Assembly: GCA_002482415.1 (NCBI GenBank)
Contig: DLFY01000071.1
Span: 1 to 6,964, forward strand
Length of the DNA stretch: 6,964 bases
From: Phycisphaerales bacterium UBA7708
GTDB taxonomy: Bacteria; Planctomycetota; Phycisphaerae; Sedimentisphaerales; Anaerohalosphaeraceae
Reading direction: 5' to 3'
Part shown: in pieces, positions 1 through 5,014 of the stretch
Numbering within the stretch: the stretch's first letter is position 1
How the letters are laid out: every line of letters begins with the position of its first letter
Translations under genes and position numbers: made by a program
The notes under the pieces: generated by a model
The model's input: the letters and a program-made list of their open reading frames with translations, nothing else
Database searches by the model: none
What the model was told of the DNA's origin: nothing

Positions 1-86
1 ACCTTCAAGGCATTCTGCAATTCCGCACACCCGCACAGCATAATACCCGCCAGAACGACTGCAACACAGCTTTTCGTGGTCTTCAT
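1..86 (-). CDS. N-terminus of a putative lipoprotein (partial, runs off the left edge)
   Basis: Reading leftward from an ATG at 86-84 gives 28 codons of open frame up to the window edge. The peptide begins MKTTKSCVAVVLAGIMLCGC, followed by AELQNALK. It has a short basic start, a hydrophobic stretch and the lipobox LCGC, so Cys20 would be lipidated after cleavage by signal peptidase II and the protein anchored in a membrane. An AGGGAG ribosome-binding site (complement of 94-99) sits 7 bases upstream. A promoter and structured leader precede the gene, and the tig terminator separates it from tig, so it is probably its own transcription unit. The mature domain is outside the window, so no function can be given. 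It was missed by simple ORF calling because it is short and truncated. Confidence 0.72.
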   Translation of the reverse strand, partial: MKTTKSCVAVVLAGIMLCGCAELQNALK

Positions 87-97
87 CCTAACGCTCC

Positions 98-155
98 CTG
101 AATCTGCGATTTACGATTCAGATACCCTTGTCCGCCTCGCGGCAATGCATATCTG
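98..155 (-). promoter_or_regulatory. Structured 5' leader with two overlapping hairpins
   Basis: Two inverted repeats fill the leader between the predicted start near 157 and the ribosome-binding site. The first spans 119-155: outer arms CAGATA/TATCTG, then TTG/CAA and CCGC/GCGG closing on a 3-base loop, about 13 pairs with small internal loops. The second spans 98-121: perfect 7-base arms CTGAATC/GATTCAG around a 10-base loop. They share bases 119-121, so the complete forms exclude each other. The second also takes in two bases (98-99) of the AGGGAG ribosome-binding site. The dyads are seen directly; a role in mRNA stability or translation control is inference. Confidence 0.4.
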
Positions 156-163
156 TCAATACC

Positions 164-192
164 ATTATCAATGCCAGGCCTGAAAGAGTCAA
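164..192 (-). promoter_or_regulatory. Sigma70-type promoter for the lipoprotein gene
   Basis: On the minus strand there is TTGACT (187-192), a 17-base spacer and GATAAT (164-169). Each box matches 5 of 6 consensus positions with ideal spacing. The expected transcription start is near 157, giving a leader of about 71 bases before the ATG at 86. The promoter lies just beyond the tig terminator, as expected for a separate unit. Confidence 0.65.
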
Positions 193-214
193 TCCCCAAT
201 TACGTCGGCGCACT

Positions 215-243
215 AAAAAAGGCAGACCCGAAGGCCTGCCTTT
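215..243 (-). terminator. Rho-independent terminator of tig
   Basis: On the minus strand an 11-pair stem (AAAGGCAGGCC / GGTCTGCCTTT, one G-U pair) closes on a UUCG tetraloop at 229-232. The T-run continues for 3 more bases. It begins 31 bases after the tig stop codon. The plus-strand side has a poorer T-tract, so it works best for tig. Confidence 0.92.
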
Positions 244-273
244 CCTTGTTTCTCCCCTTATTCCGGAACGACC

Positions 274-1686
274 TTATTCCTCGGTTTTCTTTTTGGATCG
301 GGTCGTTTTCTTCTTGGCTTTGGTGGCCTTTTCAGGTGCCACATCCGTGATTTTCGCTTTTTCGAGAATCTTCTCGATGCATTTTTCTTCGCGAACCTGC
401 AGGGTGAAGTTGGCCAGCGAGCCGTCACGATACATTTCTTCACGCATCTTTTCCGGCCGGCGACCGCGATAGGCTGCAATCTGGGCGATATGGCCGTTGA
501 TTTCTTCGTCGCTGACGCTGATTTCGAACTTCTGGGCAATCTTGTCCATAATAAAGAACAGCTTCAACTGCTCTTTGGCCTGTTCCTCACTGCTGGCGCG
601 AAGCTGATCCATCTGCTGATCGATGTCTTCTTTCTTCATGCCGCGAATCATCATATTGGCATACTGCCGCTGGAGAATCGCCAGAGACTGGTCGGCAACC
701 ACATCGGCGGGCAGATCAATCTTGATATTGTCCTGCAGATATTCACGCACCTGGTCGCTCATGGCGGAACGTGCCTGGCGTTCGACCTGTTCGGTCAACT
801 GCTGACGGAAGGAATCACGAAGCTGTTCTTCGCTCTCGAATCCATACCGCTGGAGCATTTCTGCATTCAGTTCAGCAGGCTTGAGTGCCTTGACGTCTTT
901 GATGGTGATTTCCACATCGACCTTCTTGCCGCGGTACTGCTCATTGAAGAACGTCGCGGGCACGTTGACCGTGATCTTCTTCACATCACCGGCCTTGGCA
1001 CCCACCACAAGCTGGTCCAAATCTTCCACCGGAATGCCCGAAACAAAGCCCGTCTTACGGACATAAATCTCGGTATTGTCATATTTTTCCGGCTCAGCAG
1101 CACCTTCAACGGTCAGCACCACATCCGCGATAAGCTGGTCATCGGCACCCACTTCGCCCTCTTTGGGTGTCCAGACGCCCGCACGACGGCACATCGTCTG
1201 AATTTCCTCATTGACCTTGTCGTCGTTGACTTCCACGACGGGCTTTTCGATTTCAATGCCTTCCAGCTCGGGCAGTTCGAATTCCGGACGAACTTCCACT
1301 TCAAACGAGAAAGTCATCGGGCCGGTTTCGGGCAATTCCACCTTTTCATGGTCAATATTGGGATCGCCAAGCACATCCAGATTGTTGTCTTTCATTGCCG
1401 TCTGGGCTGCATCAATCATCAATTCCAACTTGGCCTGCTTGTGAATGTCGGTGCCGTAGCGCTTTTCCAGAAGCCTCAGCGGCGCCCGGCCTTTGCGGAA
1501 ACCCGGAAGCATGGCATCTTTCTTGAGTTCTTTGTACTTATTGTCCAGATTTTCTTTAATCTTGGATTCGGGAACTTCGACCGTGATTTTCTTTTTGCAA
1601 GGCCCGATATCTTCAATCGTTACATTGCTTTTCACTTCAACCTGTTCGGCTGCCTGTTCCTGCTCCGCTTTTTTCTTCTTTGCCAT
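274..1686 (-). CDS. tig: Trigger factor, ribosome-associated chaperone
   Basis: This 470-residue protein has the trigger factor layout. The ribosome-docking domain is at about 20-140, with the signature GFRKGRAP at 62-69 that contacts the large subunit near the exit tunnel. An FKBP-like domain follows at about 150-265, then a helical chaperone domain at about 270-445. It should bind nascent chains in the cytoplasm. The start MAKKKK at 1686 is preferred to an in-frame ATG at 1704 because AGGAA (complement of 1694-1698) stands 7 bases before it; the 1704 ATG has no such site. Three things are unusual. The FKBP-like domain is divergent (DVVL where active family members have a DFTG-like motif). 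Both ends are lysine-rich, with a basic tail after residue 452. And clpP/clpX, often next to tig, do not follow. At 470 residues it is longer than the roughly 430 of E. coli. A terminator closes the gene, so it is probably the last gene of its transcript. Confidence 0.96.
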   Translation of the reverse strand: MAKKKKAEQEQAAEQVEVKSNVTIEDIGPCKKKITVEVPESKIKENLDNKYKELKKDAMLPGFRKGRAPLRLLEKRYGTDIHKQAKLELMIDAAQTAMKDNNLDVLGDPNIDHEKVELPETGPMTFSFEVEVRPEFELPELEGIEIEKPVVEVNDDKVNEEIQTMCRRAGVWTPKEGEVGADDQLIADVVLTVEGAAEPEKYDNTEIYVRKTGFVSGIPVEDLDQLVVGAKAGDVKKITVNVPATFFNEQYRGKKVDVEITIKDVKALKPAELNAEMLQRYGFESEEQLRDSFRQQLTEQVERQARSAMSDQVREYLQDNIKIDLPADVVADQSLAILQRQYANMMIRGMKKEDIDQQMDQLRASSEEQAKEQLKLFFIMDKIAQKFEISVSDEEINGHIAQIAAYRGRRPEKMREEMYRDGSLANFTLQVREEKCIEKILEKAKITDVAPEKATKAKKKTTRSKKKTEE

Positions 1687-1726
1687 AATTCGGTTCCTAA
1701 CCATTTGATATTAATGACGTTACAAT

Positions 1727-1756
1727 AAAAAAACCAGCGACGTCTGTCGCTGGTTT
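1727..1756 (-). terminator. Strong intrinsic terminator between tRNA-Gly and tig
   Basis: A perfect 11-base stem (1731-1741 with 1746-1756; core CCAGCGAC/GTCGCTGG) closes on a 4-base loop. On the minus strand a run of seven T follows the GC-rich part, ending at 1727. It lies after the tRNA and ends 41 bases before the tig start codon. It may simply end the tRNA transcript, or act as an attenuator of tig. No convincing promoter is visible in the short gap between it and tig. Confidence 0.88.
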
Positions 1757-1794
1757 GTCATGTCCAATAAACGCCCAAAGGCGAATATCCGATA

Positions 1795-1844
1795 CTTCAG
1801 CGACCAACGCCAGACTATTATTTTTAGTCGATAACTCGCTAAAG
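1795..1844 (-). promoter_or_regulatory. Two-tier hairpin upstream of the tig-proximal terminator (candidate attenuator part)
   Basis: As minus-strand RNA, CUUUAGCGA (1844-1836) pairs with UCGCUGAAG (1803-1795) over 9 pairs, including one U-G pair that would be a mismatch on the other strand. This points to the minus strand as the folded one. Inside it, GACUA (1829-1825) pairs with UAGUC (1817-1813) around a 7-base loop. The 3' arm contains GUCGCUG (1804-1798), identical to the 3' arm of the downstream terminator, so it could compete for that terminator's 5' arm. The pairing potential is seen directly; the regulatory role is inference. Confidence 0.4.
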
Positions 1845-1912
1845 CTTTGTATTTAAATAACTTAAAGAACAATTGACGGGGGCTGCACACATCGTGTTTT
1901 GCCCAAATTCAA

Positions 1913-1984
1913 AGCGGGTGATCGGACTTGAACCGACGACATTCACGTTGGCAACGTGACGCTCTACCACTGAGCTACACCCGC
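1913..1984 (-). tRNA. tRNA-Gly (anticodon GCC)
   Basis: The 72-base cloverleaf is complete. The acceptor stem GCGGGUG/CACCCGC pairs 1984-1978 with 1920-1914. The D arm is GCUC/GAGC, and the anticodon stem UCACG/CGUGA has loop UUGCCAA. The T arm is GUCGG/CCGAU with loop UUCAAGU. The anticodon GCC is at 1952-1950 and reads GGC and GGU glycine codons. The discriminator is U at 1913. The bases after it are TTG, so CCA is not encoded and must be added by tRNA nucleotidyltransferase. Confidence 0.97.
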
Positions 1985-1998
1985 GAAAGAGGGAATAG

Positions 1999-2026
1999 AT
2001 AATAGTCCAAAATGCAGAAAAATCAA
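1999..2026 (-). promoter_or_regulatory. Promoter of the tRNA-Gly gene
   Basis: On the minus strand there is TTGATT (2021-2026), a 16-base spacer and TATTAT (1999-2004; 5 of 6 consensus positions). The start would fall about 7 bases before the mature tRNA 5' end at 1984, a normal short tRNA leader. AT-rich DNA with T and A runs lies just upstream (2031-2056) and could act as an UP-like element. Confidence 0.5.
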
Positions 2027-2106
2027 TACTAATTTTGGCACTTTTTTGGAAAAATCCGGCCAAATTTATCGTGCACAGACCTATTTTTAGCAGTTCTCTA
2101 TAGATA

Positions 2107-2134
2107 TTGTCGCGTAAACTTGCCTATTTAATAT
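2107..2134 (+). promoter_or_regulatory. Possible promoter of the secreted glycoside hydrolase gene
   Basis: TTGTCG (2107-2112), a 16-base spacer and TAATAT (2129-2134) give 4 of 6 matches in each box, with a start near 2141 and a leader of about 79 bases. The region is AT-rich and intergenic, so chance matches are likely. An 8-base palindrome ATACGTAT lies at 2140-2147, where the transcript would begin. Confidence 0.28.
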
Positions 2135-2207
2135 GTACAATACGTATCCTGAAAGATGCCTCCTGCGTCTAATAATAAAAAGAAAACCAGAACCACCCCA
2201 TTTTTAT

Positions 2208-2212
2208 AGGAG
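2208..2212 (+). promoter_or_regulatory. Ribosome-binding site that fixes the hydrolase start at 2220
   Basis: AGGAG lies 7 bases before the ATG at 2220. The frame is open back to an ATG at 2133, but that ATG has no comparable site and would put a charged, non-signal-like segment before the clear signal peptide. Confidence 0.85.
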
Positions 2213-2219
2213 TTCAGAT

Positions 2220-4784
2220 ATGAAACGGATTTATGCCCTATTCATTATGGTCGCTGTCGGTATATGGAGTCATGCGGAAACTTTTGTACCATTTGTGATT
2301 CCCGCCAAAGCTAATCCCGAATCCGAAATCAAGCTGGATTACAAACCCATTACTGAACAGGACCGGATTTATATCAAGGACGGCCATTTTTATCGCGGTT
2401 CTGAGCCGATTCGGTTTTGGGGAGTAAACCTGAGCTTCGCGTCCAATTTCCCAACTCATGCGGACGCTGAACTCGTGGCCGAACGGATGGCCCGTGCGGG
2501 CATTAACGCGATACGCTGCCATCACATGGATTCAGCCACATGGCCGCGAGGCATCTGGCAAAAAGACGGCAAGACCCTGCACCCCGAGGCCCTCGACCGG
2601 CTGGACTACTTTATCGATCAACTGGCCAAACGCGGTATTTACACGGATTTGAACCTGCATGTCGGCAAAGAATACAGCCGCAGGCTGGGGCTGCCGCCGT
2701 CGCCGGATGGTATGGATAAGATGATCGCCATCTTTGTGCCCGAACTGGTCGCAGCCCAGAAAGATTATGCCAAGCGGATGCTGGACCGCAAGAATGCCTA
2801 CCGCCCCTATCGTTATGCCGACGATCCGGCTATCGCGATTGTTGAGATTACCAATGAAAATAGTCTGTTTATGTGGTCGGCGGCGGAAGTCCTGCCCAAC
2901 TTGCCGACGGTCTATGCCGACATCCTCCAGAATCAGTACAATGGCTGGCTCAAATCCAAATACGGCACCAACGCAAAGCTGATCGAGGCCTGGTCGGCCA
3001 GTTCGAAACCGCTGAGCGACAATCTCCTGACCAATGGCGATTTCGGTCAATGGCAGGCCGACCGCAATGCCCCGAATGGCTGGACACTGGAACAGCACGA
3101 GACAGCTAAAGCCAAGGCCTCTATCGTTGAGTATAACGGCAAGTCGGGACTGCTGATTGAACCGACTACCTGCGACGGCACCGAATGGCATCTGCAATTC
3201 AATCAGAGCAAATTGAAACTGCAGGAAGGACAGGATTATACCCTTGTCTTTGAAATCGCTGCTCCGAAAGAACGCACGCTGACAGTCAGCGTTATTCAGG
3301 CTCATGAGCCGTGGAACAATCTGGGCCTGTATCGCGCTATAACGCTGCGCCCGGAGTGGAAGCTGTACCGTCTGACCTTCACAGCAACCCAAAGCGACGA
3401 CAACGCCCGTACCGGATTCAGCTTCGGAAAGCAGAGCGAGCCGTTCTATGTGCGAGCCCTCGGATTCCACGAAGGGGCCGATTTTGCGCCGGACAAAACC
3501 GAATCGCTTGAAAATGCCACCGTGAAAGTCTTTGGCGAGGTGGAATCCAAGACACGACAGCTCGACCGGATGATGTTTTTCGCCGAGACCGAAAAGGCTT
3601 ATTTCGACGGGATGCGGCAATATATCAAAACCGACCTCGGCAGCAAGGCGATGGTTACCGGCACGATTGTCTTCGGGCCGCTGGGGCTGTATGCCCAGTC
3701 CGATATGGACTTTATCGACTCGCACGCCTACTGGCAGCACCCACGATTCCCCAACCGGCCATGGGATTCGTCCGACTGGCTGATCGATCAGAAGGCCATG
3801 AGCGATAATCCGGAGGAGGCAACCCTGTTCAGAATGGCCAGTGAACGGCTGGCAGGCAAGCCCTTTACCGTAACCGAATACAACCACCCCGCTCCGCTGG
3901 ACAGTCAGGCTGAATGCGTGCCGATGATTGCCTCCTTTGCCGCCGCACAGAATTGGGACGGCGTCTGGCTCTATACCTATTCGCACACCGGCGACACCTG
4001 GGACCGCGAAGTGATGAACAGCTATTTTGACATCGACACCAACCCGGCCAAGTGGGGCTTTGTGCCTGCCGGGGCTTTAATCTTCCGCGAAAGACTGCTG
4101 CTCCCGCAGAACTTCAAAATGACGCTGGCACTGACAAGCCCGCAAGGCTCTGCCCTTGATCAACTGGCCGGCCTGCATTCCAAATACAACTCCAATCTGT
4201 TTGGCGCAACGGGGCTAACCTACAAAGACATTGTCAGATTTGAAATCGCCTGGGTTCTGGGCCAATCGGAAAAAACAATAACCCAAAAACAGAGGTCAGT
4301 CCATGGGGATTTACACCGTGCGACAGGCTGGAATTGGGATCCGGGACGATATTTCATCAAAAATGGATTCTGCCTCATCAGTGCGGGACATCGCGACAAA
4401 CCCGCGACATTTGAATGGATCAAAACAACCTCGCCGGAGAGGTCCACGATTACGATCACGGCGCTGGACGGCAAAGAAATGTATATCTACAGCTCCAGAC
4501 TGCTCATCAGCGCCTGCGGCCGGTGCGAAAATACCGGGATGGAGTTCTCCGAGGACCGGAGCACCGTCGGAAACAACTGGGGCAAGGCCCCCGTCCAGAT
4601 TGAGGCCGTCGAGGGAACACTCGACCTGTCCAAATTTTTCCAGGGGCCGTACAATAAAAATGCCGGATGGAGGTGCTACGCCCTTAATCCCGACGGCACA
4701 AAGAAAGCCGAAGTGCCCATCAAAGACAACATCCTTAAACTGTCGGCTAAGTATGGTACCATGTGGTACGTGTTAACAAAGTAA
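2220..4784 (+). CDS. Secreted clan GH-A-like glycoside hydrolase with inserted CBM-like domain
   Basis: An 854-residue exported enzyme is predicted. Residues 1-19 are a signal peptide (MKRIYALF..., likely cut after SHA19). A TIM-barrel-type domain starts near 45, with RFWGVNLSF (65-73) and GINAIRCHHMD (94-104). VEITNENSL (208-216) ends a strand with Asn212-Glu213, the pattern of the clan GH-A acid/base. FTVTEYNHPAP (549-559) supplies Glu553 as probable nucleophile, and DGVWLYTYSH (580-589) fits the last barrel strand. Between the two glutamates, residues about 267-418 start with LLTNGDFGQW and look like a CBM4/9-type jelly roll, apparently inserted in the barrel. A C-terminal beta-rich part (about 700-854) includes ENTGMEFSEDR. 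It probably cleaves a beta-linked polysaccharide or oligosaccharide outside the cytoplasm. I cannot assign a GH family or substrate. It is transcribed divergently from the tRNA and followed by a GH15 gene. Confidence 0.85.
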   Translation: MKRIYALFIMVAVGIWSHAETFVPFVIPAKANPESEIKLDYKPITEQDRIYIKDGHFYRGSEPIRFWGVNLSFASNFPTHADAELVAERMARAGINAIRCHHMDSATWPRGIWQKDGKTLHPEALDRLDYFIDQLAKRGIYTDLNLHVGKEYSRRLGLPPSPDGMDKMIAIFVPELVAAQKDYAKRMLDRKNAYRPYRYADDPAIAIVEITNENSLFMWSAAEVLPNLPTVYADILQNQYNGWLKSKYGTNAKLIEAWSASSKPLSDNLLTNGDFGQWQADRNAPNGWTLEQHETAKAKASIVEYNGKSGLLIEPTTCDGTEWHLQFNQSKLKLQEGQDYTLVFEIAAPKERTLTVSVIQAHEPWNNLGLYRAITLRPEWKLYRLTFTATQSDDNARTGFSFGKQSEPFYVRALGFHEGADFAPDKTESLENATVKVFGEVESKTRQLDRMMFFAETEKAYFDGMRQYIKTDLGSKAMVTGTIVFGPLGLYAQSDMDFIDSHAYWQHPRFPNRPWDSSDWLIDQKAMSDNPEEATLFRMASERLAGKPFTVTEYNHPAPLDSQAECVPMIASFAAAQNWDGVWLYTYSHTGDTWDREVMNSYFDIDTNPAKWGFVPAGALIFRERLLLPQNFKMTLALTSPQGSALDQLAGLHSKYNSNLFGATGLTYKDIVRFEIAWVLGQSEKTITQKQRSVHGDLHRATGWNWDPGRYFIKNGFCLISAGHRDKPATFEWIKTTSPERSTITITALDGKEMYIYSSRLLISACGRCENTGMEFSEDRSTVGNNWGKAPVQIEAVEGTLDLSKFFQGPYNKNAGWRCYALNPDGTKKAEVPIKDNILKLSAKYGTMWYVLTK

Positions 4785-4808
4785 AAAGGGAAAGGGGAAA
4801 AGAAAAAA
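4783..4808 (+). other. Uninterrupted 26-base purine tract
   Basis: From the last two bases of the hydrolase stop codon onward, 26 bases are only A or G, with near mirror symmetry (GGG-AAA-GGGG flanked by A runs). No hairpin accompanies it, so it is not a standard terminator for the plus strand. I see no clear terminator after this gene. Confidence 0.5.
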
Positions 4809-4866
4809 TTGTAACGGCTCGGCTGCTCGAAATAGTAAACAACAAATAACTTCCAAAACTTCAATA

Positions 4867-4906
4867 ATCAGGTAAAATAAACCGATACGGTATTTGTAGA
4901 CCTGAT
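4867..4906 (+). repeat. 40-base inverted repeat in the spacer before the GH15 gene
   Basis: Perfect outer arms ATCAGGT (4867-4873) and ACCTGAT (4900-4906) enclose AAATA/TATTT (4875-4879 with 4891-4895) and CCG/CGG around an ATA loop (4885-4887). Only small bulges interrupt the roughly 15 pairs. No T-run follows, so a terminator is unlikely. A weak promoter-like pair, TTCCAA (4851-4856) and TAAAAT (4873-4878) with 16 bases between, would place the repeat over the -10 box and start site, the position of an operator. An RNA hairpin is the alternative. The promoter part is low confidence. Confidence 0.5.
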
Positions 4907-5014
4907 AAACAATCGTGGCAACGGGTGTTCAGCATCTTTCTGAGCCCAACTCCCCGCTCGGGCCGTAGATAACTGCAACGGCATGCGTTCGCTGCATAAG
5001 ACAGGGAGACAACA

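Noticed and set aside
1687..1704. Upstream start for trigger factor at 1704
   Set aside because: No ribosome-binding site in front of it; AGGAA precedes the ATG at 1686.
490..1728. Long open frame (412 codons) on the plus strand opposite tig
   Set aside because: It is entirely antisense to a clear trigger factor gene, has unnatural composition (many His and Phe from reversed codons) and no recognisable domain. It is a shadow frame.
1772..1783. Small CGCC/GGCG hairpin followed by TTTATT on the minus strand, as a second terminator
   Set aside because: Only 4 pairs and a broken T-run; too weak to call beside the 11-pair terminator at 1727-1756.
1757..1912. T-box or other known riboswitch, given the nearby tRNA-Gly
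   Set aside because: No T-box consensus element or other known aptamer signature was recognised, so only the generic attenuator layout is reported.
1839..2063. 74-codon open frame on the minus strand across the tRNA
   Set aside because: It translates straight through the tRNA-Gly gene, including its conserved arms, so it is not a protein gene.
2034..2064. TTTGGC/GCCAAA inverted repeat upstream of the tRNA promoter
   Set aside because: Six-base arms with a long AT-rich interior are expected by chance in such DNA. It may matter as a divergent-promoter site but I could not support it.
2133..2219. Upstream start for the secreted hydrolase
   Set aside because: It would bury the signal peptide 29 residues inside the protein, and the ATG at 2220 has the AGGAG site at ideal distance.
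2532..3986. 484-codon open frame on the minus strand opposite the secreted hydrolase
   Set aside because: Antisense shadow of a protein with clear catalytic motifs; no ribosome-binding site or domain supports it.
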